A stretch of DNA of 64,000 nucleotides, from contig CP136065.1 in the NCBI GenBank assembly GCA_032622095.1, positions 99,765,343 to 99,829,342 of the forward strand, written 5' to 3'. Positions 55,870-64,000 of this stretch are shown one piece after another (position 1 is the stretch's first letter; the number at the start of each line of letters is the position of its first letter). This DNA is from Siphonodentalium dalli (taxonomy: Eukaryota; Mollusca; Scaphopoda; Gadilida; Siphonodentaliidae). Under the pieces are notes generated by a model. It saw only the letters and a list, made by a program, of their open reading frames with translations. It was not told where the DNA came from and did no database searches. The position numbers were made by a program, and so were the translations under genes.

Positions 55870-56191
55870 GTATACTAAATCGGGCCATTTATGGGACCAA
55901 CTCCTTTTCTACTCAACATAATATATGCAACAAATTAATAAATTTGAGCCATGGATTAGTGCAAAATACACTCATGTGCTCTATTAATGATGCAAACAAC
56001 ATGGTAATTATAATGAAAATGAGTTTATGACTTGAATCATTAACTCATTTTCATTATAATTACCATGCTTGCATCGTTCATAGAGCACACAAGTGTATTT
56101 GCACTAATCCATGGTTCAAATTCATTCATTTGTTGAAATATTTTGTGAGTATAATAGGAGATGTTCTCATAAATGACCAGATTTAGTATAC
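55870..56191. mobile_element. 322-bp foldback element in the inferred lgl 3' UTR
   Basis: Arms pair almost throughout: GTATACTAAATCGGGCC with GACCAGATTTAGTATAC outside, and GGTAATTATAATGAAAATGA with its complement inside. The loop is only about 20 bases. Confidence 0.88.
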
Positions 56192-57324
56192 AGTACCCCA
56201 GTATTTTCAATCAGTGTGCAGTGAGAATTTGATGATTATCTAGTCCCAGTGTACGCAATCTCAGGTTGGTTTTAATTGACAATCATAAGTGGAGCTCGTC
56301 TCCTAAATTGTATAGTATCAAGATAATCACCAACTGCAGCATGTGAACATTTGCATAAATACTAAATACGCTTCTCAGCTTAAGACTGTTGAATTGAGAT
56401 ATTGGGTTATCGAGTTATGGAAAATGTCTGCTCGGTTTATACTGACATCTCTACAGCTGTTTGTATGTCATCTTAAACATTTCCAAGCATTGGCAGGGGA
56501 AATCACAGAACAGTTAGTTTTTTTATCTCTGAAGCACATGTAATTGGGGAGGATTAGATTGAAAAAAACTTGACACTTTATTTCTCAGTGCCTGAGGCAG
56601 GATAATGTTATCGAGTAGTCAGACAATTATGTTCCATTTCCAAACAAAGTCCATGCAACATAACAGTGATTTTGTTAGTTGTCATTGAGACATGAAACTC
56701 GCCATTGTAAAGCCAGCATTAAATAAGGCCGCTACTCATATGTAACAATTCACACATGATGTTATGCAGAGTTTGTCAACGACTATTTTAATCTGTTCTA
56801 CGATTGGCCGAGATCTCCTGCCACACTGTTTGGAATAGTATAGTGTGATATTGCTTGACAAGCGAAGTTAGAACTTTTCAATCTAAACCACCCTACTATT
56901 GCAGCTTGAGAGTCTGATTGAGTGAGCAACAGTTAGCTTACTAAATAACCTACCTACCCACTCCCTGCTTCAATCATAAAGTTATTCTGTTAAACCTGTG
57001 GCAATGACTGTAAATAATATCTTAGTCTGTATAAGAGATATTTTATCAGTTGTATATTTTGTTCTTAATGATATCACTAGTTCCCCTGTAACATTGGTTA
57101 AATACCCACACATTTTAATTATCACTAGTGCAATTTTAATCATTGTTATCACCTCATTTCTCTCACACATCGTATAAAATTGTAGGAATATTATAAACCA
57201 AGAATGCATGGATAAAAACATATTTACAAATTCTGTCATTCAAACCATTTTACTTTAGTATTTTGCCACGAAACTAGAATAGTTAAGCTATGAATTTAGC
57301 CATGGACTGTAATGGCAAACCAGC

Positions 57325-57530
57325 CCTTGAAATTAGCCATAGCCAAAAGCAATGCTGTATAAAAATCCACAGAAGCCAATATAAAATTTCATATAGAAGA
57401 ACAAAATTCCAATTTCAAAAGTTGGGTATAATTTTAATTAATAGCTATAGCTGCAGGCATTGCTATAGAAACATCCACAGAAGCCAATATAGAATGTCAT
57501 ATGGAACACAATTTCAAGGGTTGGGTATAA
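57325..57530. mobile_element. F element, tandem pair
   Basis: CCTTGAAATTAGCCATAGCC, then two units about 100-110 bp apart sharing ATCCACAGAAGCCAATATA and GTTGGGTATAATTTTAATTA. Confidence 0.65.
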
Positions 57531-58198
57531 TTTTAATTACAATGGCTGGCTGTAAAAATAATTAAGATAAACATAATACGGTACCAACCAATTTATCATC
57601 TGATATCCGACAGAAATTCTTTGAAATATGTTTTTGTCTATATCCCATATTTAGTGCTTTAATTGAATTTGGGTTGTGACATTTAACAATATCACATCTG
57701 CGCACTGCATTTATCTCATTCGTTGGTCAGCGTGTTGCTCATTTTATGTAAGTTATGTGATAATGTTGCCTTCTATCCTTGATAGAATAACAAATTTCAT
57801 TGTGTTGTTCGATTTATAAAACTCACAATTTTGATATTCAATCAATATTCACCTCATCTTTGCTATTTAAGCAAGCAGGTTTTGCACGATAGGTTTTACA
57901 TCATCAGTTAACAAATTACTCAAATTGGATATTTTTTAGTACATTCTATTTAAAAGCTGGTCTAGAAATTTTATAATATTCAATTTGGCTGCATATTTTG
58001 GAATAGGGCATTACTAAATGTTTGCTTTTTGCATACAAATTTGTATTAAACGAACATGAATTGTTTTCTCTCTAATTAAAATACTGCCATTATTTTATAG
58101 TAATACACTTTTTCAGACTGAATTTAAGCAGCTTATTAAGCCATACTGCTAATGTCTTTTATCAAAATCTCTGTCTTCTGTGTATTTTTATGCTGTGT

Positions 58199-58204
58199 AA
58201 TAAA
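58199..58204 (+). promoter_or_regulatory. candidate distal polyadenylation signal of lgl
   Basis: AATAAA within GTGTAATAAAGTTTTTATT, followed by CTTATC/TTTATC-rich DNA. It is the most convincing signal downstream of the stop codon. Confidence 0.45.
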
Positions 58205-58282
58205 GTTTTTATTAATTACAAACTTATCTTATCTTTATCTTTGCCACACCCAGGATTGAGTGGTTTAGTCAAGAATAGCCTT

Positions 58283-58557
58283 TGAAGTTTCTACACTAAA
58301 TGGATTCTCCCACAAGATATAAAAGTATATGTTGGAATGAATTGTCTATTATTCATCTGAAGGGAAGTTCAGGAAATATAAGCAGACTACAGACAGATGA
58401 ACAGATAATACAAGTAAAAGTCTTGTTCATTGGTGGGAACTGATCAGATTATAAGTTCAACAAATGGCCTACCTGTATGGCCGTTTGTTGAACTTATTAT
58501 CTGAATCTTTCTCAAGGGAACTACTCATCTATGAGTATATAGTAAAGAAAGGGTTCA
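58283..58557 (-). mobile_element. T2 element downstream of lgl
   Basis: CTACACTAAATGGATTCTCC at the left and ATATAGTAAAGAAAGGGTT at the right; central inverted repeat TTCAACAAATGGCC / GGCCGTTTGTTGAA. Confidence 0.82.
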
Positions 58558-58844
58558 GAATTCAATATCGAGCATGTATCAAGAGTAATATCTTTTGGAA
58601 TGAAAAACAAGATATAGCCAAAATACTTGGATCTTTTATATTGGCAAATGAGCGCTCAAACTAGCAGTGATTGTTCAACGTACAGCATGCTCATATTAGT
58701 TCAGGCAGGTTACATAGTCGGCTTGAACAGTCAAGTGATGTCAGGACCTACTCACTGACAGTAGATATTTTCTTCAGAAGAGGTCTACAACACTGTTGAT
58801 GAGCATTACAAATTAATCTGAGTGATAGGTCGCAGTCTGAGCAA

Positions 58845-59054
58845 TCCTTGAAATAGCGTGTGTCATTTGCAGAATGAGGTCCCCAGAGGGTGAATTTAGT
58901 GATGCTACCCCGCATAGCGGACTAGCATCACCAAATTCACCCTCTGGGGACCTCATTCTGCTGATCACCAAATTCACCCTCTGGGAACCTCATTCTGCTC
59001 ATTTAGTGATGCTACCCCGCATAGCAAATGACAGACACGCTATTTCAAGGCTTG
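58845..59054. mobile_element. P1 element with duplicated hairpin arm
   Basis: CCTTGAAATAGCGTG / CACGCTATTTCAAGG flank a perfect hairpin (58872-58960) and an extra arm copy (58964-58997). Confidence 0.85.
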
Positions 59055-60109
59055 AGTCTGAGTGAACTCCAGACTATTTTATATTTTGAAACAAATAGCA
59101 GGAAATCGCATTTCTTATAAAAAGTATTACTTTTAAGTCAGTGTCGGCCAAGCACAAATCATTGGCATTCGTGGCAGCAATCGGATGCAGCAAATTAGAA
59201 TATAGTCGCATGGAATCTTAAAGGTTAAAGGTACTCAATCCGATTCAATGGTCCCCATATCATAATCAACAACATTTTTTGAAATGCTGCTTCAGTTATC
59301 AGAATAGAGTAATTGCCCAAAAATAATGCTAACCACAGTCAATTATAGTATAAAATTGCCCAAAACCTGTTATTTATCAACATTTTGTACAACAAAATTT
59401 TGTCAAATATCTGACACAAAAAAAGCCACTTGAGTTTATAGTTATCCATCTTCATCCGCAATTTGGTCTGAGATAGTCTTCTCGTCGACTGTTTATCGAC
59501 TAAAAATTATCGGTGGTGAAAAATATTTTAGATTTAAAAAATCGATATCTGATCACTGAGCTTTGATGGGTGGGTTCCTCGACTCAAATCAAATATTTTT
59601 GACCCCTGAAGCCAAGGAAATAGTAATTTTGCGAGTGATAATTTGGATTATGCATCTTTAACTTGACAAAGTCAAGTTTGAGCTATTGCTGTGGGTCAGT
59701 GTCTGTCCGTCAACAAATTCCATTATCGGGATATATGCTGTACTGTTGGTCTGATCATTAAATTTATCATGGCTGTTGACATGTAGATGGGAACGAACAT
59801 CATTTGCCCCTCTTTTGAAAGTAGTCATGATGACGAACATCCATACTAAATTTCTTTCAGATCCGATAACCCATATCTGAGATATATGCCCGGACAGACA
59901 GTCAATCCACCCCCCCCATTTTTCCATGAAAAGTGAGAGTATAATGAGTAGACAACAGGCATGAAACCCCTTTGGATCCATGTGTAAAGATTAACATCCC
60001 TACAAATGAATGAATGGGGGAAACCAGTCACTACTCATCATTATTTAGTTACCAAGGGATAATAGATAGGTTTCACAAAGTCAGTAGTTACAACTACGTC
60101 ATACAACTA

Positions 60110-60273
60110 CAGTAATGCCCTAAATAATTGACTCCTTTACCACAGCAGAATGATGGGTAATTTTTCAGGATTTAGTCGGAAATATGGCTTGTTGCCATTC
60201 ATCGGAAAGCTCTCACTGAGAATTACCCATAATTCTGATGTGGTTAAGGAGTTGATTATTTAGGGCATTACTG
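60110..60273. mobile_element. M1 foldback element (164 bp), TA-flanked
   Basis: TA|CAGTAATGCCCTAAATAA and TTATTTAGGGCATTACTG|TA, asymmetric internal deletion on the right arm. Confidence 0.88.
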
Positions 60274-61263
60274 TAGCTATTGGTTAAAAAATCTGTTTTG
60301 CAAAAAGCACGACTATTAGGATTATTGAATGCAGCAATGTATGGATAATTGTGCGCAGTGAGATTTTTTTGCTTTGCGCAATCCACCAGATAAAGCAAAA
60401 TGTGTATTCAATCGGCCATTTAAGGATAGTTGTCCCAGTCTGATAAGTGATGGTTGTATGATACAACAAAACTAATAGACTGAGTCTCTATCTTTAAAGA
60501 CATATTATGGACTTGTTCGTGTGCGTGAAATTGATAAGTTAGTACAGACGCTATGCCAACCAGGGGAATGTAGCATTCTACTAACATCGCTGAAAATTTC
60601 AAAGAAATCGACCATACAGCTCCATAGAAAACATCGTCAGAACTATGCCAAATTGTAAATACTTACATCTCGATTCGGGACGCAACTATCGGCGACAATC
60701 TTAATGCACATGATTTCGTCATTGCATTTAATTAATATATAATAATGACTATGTATCGTCAATTTGGTTTAATGTTCGTAACAAATAACTACTTTGAGCA
60801 AGATTATTCTCAAGTTCTATTTGATCACCGTGTTTCACATCACTTTAAATGATGTATTTGGTACAAACCAAAGTAATTTATACCCTATCTGTAGTGCTGA
60901 TTAGGTCATCACGGCTACAGTTAGAATGTGCAATAATTTGACGATGAAGTATCCTAACCCTAATTGTGACTGCAATTCATGAGTTTTACGAAACCTCTCT
61001 AGTGCCCTTGGTTAAATTTCACTTACAAATTAAATCCTGTGACTTGTCCATGAACCATTTTCCACTCGCCCTTTACAAGTTTGAAGCTTTGTTATTCTAA
61101 AGTGTGAGGCAAGTGCATGGATCGATAGAAAGTATGAGTTGAGAGTCATTAATATAATTCATGGAGTAATAAATTTGATTTACAGATAAAATGTTTTAGA
61201 AATAGATATAGATAATTAAAACACATGGAATAATACAAAAATGTCGGTATAATCATAAAATTG

Positions 61264-61519
61264 TTAACCCTCTCATGATGGGAGTTGCCCTGGGGCAACA
61301 TTAAAGAACCTGTTCCAGTGCATTCTCTTATATATGCAAGTCTCCCATAGGGCGCCTTGCAAATATAAGAGAATGCACTGGCTTTAAAGATAAATATTGT
61401 TGGGCCAATGCATTCTCTAATATATGCAAGGCACCCTATGGGCAACTCGCATATATAAGAGAATGCATTAGCACAGGGTTTCGCAAAAATTCAGGAAGCT
61501 CCCGTCATCAAAGGGTTAA
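61264..61519 (-). mobile_element. T1 element abutting the putative terminal exon
   Basis: TTAA lies at 61264-61267 and 61516-61519. The ends are CCCTCTCATGATGGGAG and GCTCCCGTCATCAAAGGG. Two hairpins lie at 61316-61381 and 61404-61470. Confidence 0.88.
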
Positions 61520-61689
61520 AACAAGATTTCCATAACTAATTTCTCTGCATTAACTTTCTTGTAATCAAGTACTGTTCTATGACCAGTGGCCAAATCTTCC
61601 TCAACTTGTTGCACAGTATGTTTACCAGGTTTTTCTAAACTTGATCTTGTCACCACCTGTCTCTTGAATGCTGCTGGAGACGGAATTTT
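61516..61689 (-). CDS. terminal exon of the same unidentified convergent gene
   Basis: A strong minus-strand acceptor (pyrimidine-rich CTTTTCTATCAATTTTCCAG) precedes 57 codons starting KIPSPAAFKRQVVTRSSLEK and ending AEKLVMEILF, then TAA. The entry phase (0) matches the donor at 63815. The stop codon overlaps the TTAA target of the T1 element at 61264-61519. It would be tail-to-tail with lgl. Function is unknown; it could also be a lone pseudo-exon. Confidence 0.45.
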   Translation of the reverse strand, partial: KIPSPAAFKRQVVTRSSLEKPGKHTVQQVEEDLATGHRTVLDYKKVNAEKLVMEILF

Positions 61690-61935
61690 CTGGAAAATTG
61701 ATAGAAAAGGAAATCTTAAAGGCCCACTTAATTTTCGAGTCACCGATTATTTTGTTCATAGTGCCTTGATAAACGGTTTTAATAACAATAACAATCTATG
61801 CCATAAAATATGATTAAAATACTATTATTCATCACCATTTGAAACATCTGTCTCAGAAGATGACCATAGAGAAACAGAAAACAGCTGAAATCATAAAAAG
61901 ATTACCCCCGTTTGGCTCCCAGAATTCAAACTAAA

Positions 61936-62013
61936 AAATGTATTTTCAATGGAAGGGGAATAACTCAATCTTTAAAATATATAATTATTCCCCCTCCATT
62001 GAAAATAATACAC
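61936..62013. repeat. 78-bp inverted repeat
   Basis: TGTATTTTCAATGGAAGGGG pairs with CCCTCCATTGAAAATAATAC, loop around AACTCAATCTTTAAAATATA. Confidence 0.8.
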
Positions 62014-62180
62014 TTTGCACAACAAAAGCAGACGAAAGTTAAGCACAAAACACGTTGGTAACTCGACAGTTTACAGTTTATTAAACTGGATAAGTTGAGC
62101 TTTGAGTTATGGAGCTTCCTCTTTCAAATGGTATATATTTTATATATGTGATCTGGGGGGTTCGAAAATTAAGTAGGCCT

Positions 62181-62481
62181 TTAACCACTTGGCTGCTATA
62201 ACGTCCGTACTGAGTGGGGACCTAAAATGTCACGATGTGTGTTATACGTCCATATTGAGTATGGACCTAATTCAGCGCTAGCAGGCAGCCACCATACACT
62301 AAACCAGTGTATCTTGACATTTCGAACAATGTATGTTGTTCCAGGATTGTGTATAATAGCCTTTGCATGAAGTCAGCTGAAAGTTTTTTTGCAAAAATGT
62401 TCCAATTATATTTTTCCAGTGCAATATGGCCAAAATGTCAATGGCCCAGCATACGACGTCAAGACGTCATTCAGCAGTTAA
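62181..62481. mobile_element. T5 element, diverged
   Basis: TTAACCACTTGGCTGCTATA lies at the left and GACGTCATTCAGCAGTTAA at the right; GTCAATGGCCCAGCATACGA matches the copy at 37839. Confidence 0.75.
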
Positions 62482-62779
62482 TTAAGAGGAGTTCAATACT
62501 TTTCACTTTTGTTATTCATATATCTGCCTCATGCTAAGTGTATTGCAACTCAGGATGGGAGGAACTGATAAAACAAGTCTATCTTTCTAACAGAGACTTA
62601 GCCAGCCACCTGTCGACTTGTCTTATGACAGTCAGTTACAAATGTGGACACGTAGATCTCAAGATTGTAATTAAGATTCTGACTCTTTCAGACTGCTTTA
62701 ACTTTTCAATAATCAAAACTAAGTTTGTCGACTCAAATTTTAGAAGGACTTTGGAAAGGATTATCTATTTTTTTTTTTG

Positions 62780-63237
62780 TTGGAACTGCCGTCTGTATGT
62801 ATGTGTGTATGTATGTTTGTTATAGACTCGAAAACTGCTCCACCGATCCCACTCAAGTTTGGTATGTAGGCCTACTTAGATCCTGGGAACAATATGGGCG
62901 GGTCCAATTGTACTTGCGACCATGCCCTTGAACTTGACCTCGCTCATATAGGCATGTTTCTGGACCTCAAACGATCCGACTCAAATTTGGTATGAAGGCC
63001 TACTTCGATCCCAGGAACAATATGGGTGGGTCCAATTTCATGTGCGACCATGTCCTTGACCTAGCTCATATAGGCATGTTTATGGACCTCGATTGATCCG
63101 ACTCAAATTTGGTATGTAGGCCTAATGATTCCGGGAAAAATATGGGCAGGTCCAATTTCACGTGCGACCATGTCCTTGACGATCACAAAGAAATCCCTAA
63201 CTAGCCCGGACGAAGTTGGGCACATCGGCTAGTAAAT
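62780..63237. mobile_element. element of three ~125-bp tandem units ending CTAGCCCGG...GGCTAGT
   Basis: Units start GATCCCACTCAAGTTTGGTA (62845), GATCCGACTCAAATTTGG (62973) and the same at 63095, each with TGGGAACAATATGGG-like and TTGCGACCATG-like phrases. A (TGTA)n tract precedes them. Confidence 0.75.
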
Positions 63238-63497
63238 ATATATTTATAGGAATTTACCAGGTGGCCTTGTTTGAAAGCTAGATGTGGGGGATGAATTGAG
63301 GGGGGGATATCATTGATCATACTAACCCCCAGTGACGTGTACCATATTGACTATTGTAACAAGCGATGGATGGGTTTGGACGCCGTATTTCCAGTTTCTG
63401 GCTAACTCCCTGCTTTCTCATTCAATATCATTGCGCAAAATGAGAGTATTCGCAAGCTTATGATTTATATGTAACTGAGAGAATATGAAACAAGACT

Positions 63498-63790
63498 CAG
63501 ATTTAAGTTCCCAGATGGTGAAGATGGTGATCTGCACCCATTTGACACCTTCATAATGCATTGTGTTTCTGCCAATTTGGGGATATAGAGAAACTAAACT
63601 AAAAAAGAAAAAGAAACTATCTAAACTTACGAATAAAGAAACTTTTTTCAGAGGAGATGAGGCCTAAGCAGAATGAGGTCACCAGAGGGTGAATTTAGTG
63701 ATGCTAGCCTGCTGTGCAGGGTAATGTCACTTAAATTCGCCCTCCAGTGACCTCAATCTGCAAATGTGCATCACCATATTTTGAGGACCA
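63498..63790. mobile_element. P1 element near the right edge
   Basis: CCAATTTGGGGATATAGAG (inverted spacer) and hairpin 63674-63755 with GAGGTCACCAGAGGGTG. It ends about 25 bp from the putative minus-strand donor. Confidence 0.78.
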
Positions 63791-63814
63791 GTGCTGCCAC
63801 AATTCAGTATTCAC

Positions 63815-64000
63815 CTTGGTATTTTTTATGCTGCTTTTGTTAGGTGATCTGTCATTGTTCCAGGCAATGTCATCTTTGCCCTGTGTGTCCAGGCCTTTTA
63901 CAGGTGACCTATATGAGTCTTCTTGTTTCCTCCATGATGGCTGACTGTCCAGACTATCATGTTTTACAGTTGATCTCCATGGCTGTTCTCGGTTACTCCA
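63815..64000 (-). CDS. penultimate exon of an unidentified convergent gene (partial, runs off window)
   Basis: The minus strand is open from the window edge to a donor AAG|GTGAAT at 63815/63814. It is hydrophilic and Trp-containing (for example QPSWRKQEDSYRSP, SPVKGLDTQGKDDIAWNNDR) and looks like coding composition, although it has no Met and no family I recognise. It ends in phase 0, which fits the acceptor at 61690. The upstream part lies beyond 64000. Known coding composition is the only support; a chance open segment of 62 codons is possible. Confidence 0.45.

Larger units (their letters stand above)
54724..58220 (+). other. lgl: lgl 3' UTR (inferred)
   Basis: I see no further coding signal. 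AATAAA occurs at 55589-55594 and 55937-55942, and in the best context at 58199-58204, where it is followed by T-rich DNA. If the distal site is used, the 3' UTR is about 3.5 kb and includes a 322-bp foldback element and a pair of F-family copies. Transcript data would be needed to choose between the sites. Confidence 0.45.
58221..61263. other. intergenic region between lgl and the convergent gene
   Basis: It contains T2 (58283-58557), P1 (58845-59054), an M1 foldback (60110-60273) and a possible degenerate (GTCC)-type repeat around 59690-59960. No gene was seen. Confidence 0.5.
61690..63814 (-). other. putative intron of the convergent gene
   Basis: GT at the right end and AG at the left on the minus strand. 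It contains a 78-bp palindrome (61936-62013), a T5 element, a tandem-repeat element (62780-63237) and a P1 copy (63498-63790). I saw no further exon. Confidence 0.35.

Noticed and set aside
59660-59960. Possible GTCC-type element with CAGTGTCTGTCCGTC and CCGGACAGACAG
   Set aside because: Ends not definable and only weak similarity to 22590-22855; left as unassigned.
1-64000. tRNA, rRNA or snRNA genes
   Set aside because: No cloverleaf with A/B boxes or rRNA/snRNA core motif was recognised by eye; a covariance scan would be needed to exclude small ones.

Overview
This is a metazoan genomic window. It has AT-rich, intron-dominated DNA, GT-AG introns of 0.4-15 kb, no prokaryotic operon structure and very many short interspersed palindromic repeats. 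The host is probably a lophotrochozoan, most likely a bivalve or other mollusc. That call rests on three sequence features: abundant TACATGTA, TACTAGTA and ACCGGTA octamers, (GTCC)n-headed dispersed elements, and repeats carrying phrases such as 'GAGTTATGGCCC' and 'GGACGTATTATG'. The species is an inference, not shown.

One gene dominates. An orthologue of lethal(2) giant larvae (Lgl/LLGL1/LLGL2), the aPKC-regulated cell-polarity scaffold with two WD40 beta-propellers, lies on the + strand. I could assemble 23 coding exons (W1-W23) from 1270 to the stop codon at 54721-54723. All splice phases agree and give 1119 codons; only the N-terminal exon(s) (about 30 residues in the family) lie upstream of the window. 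W1-W13 encode the first propeller and the start of the second, W14 the basic aPKC-phosphorylation/membrane-binding hinge, W15-W19 the rest of the second propeller, and W20-W23 an acidic, Thr-rich C-terminal tail. A long 3' UTR probably ends near the AATAAA at 58199.

At the right edge, two phase-compatible open segments on the - strand (63815-64000 and 61516-61689) look like the last exons of a convergent neighbour that I cannot identify.

The rest (1-1269, the introns and the flanks) is crowded with non-autonomous elements. I name the families here: T1-T7, TTAA-flanked elements with CCCTT-type or CCTCTT-type ends (piggyBac-like); P1, a palindromic family whose hairpin reads GAGGTCCCCAGAGGG; M1, a TA-flanked foldback starting CAGTAATGCCC (Tc1/mariner/pogo-like); one hAT-like element with a perfect 8-bp target duplication; and several mollusc-type elements with (GTCC)n or internal tandem repeats. 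Nested insertions give a relative chronology: hAT inside T1, a 2.35-kb element inside T1, T1 inside T2, T3 inside T2 and T4 inside P1. The most unusual signal is a roughly 67-bp nested hairpin shared by T elements with different termini; its two arms change together between copies.
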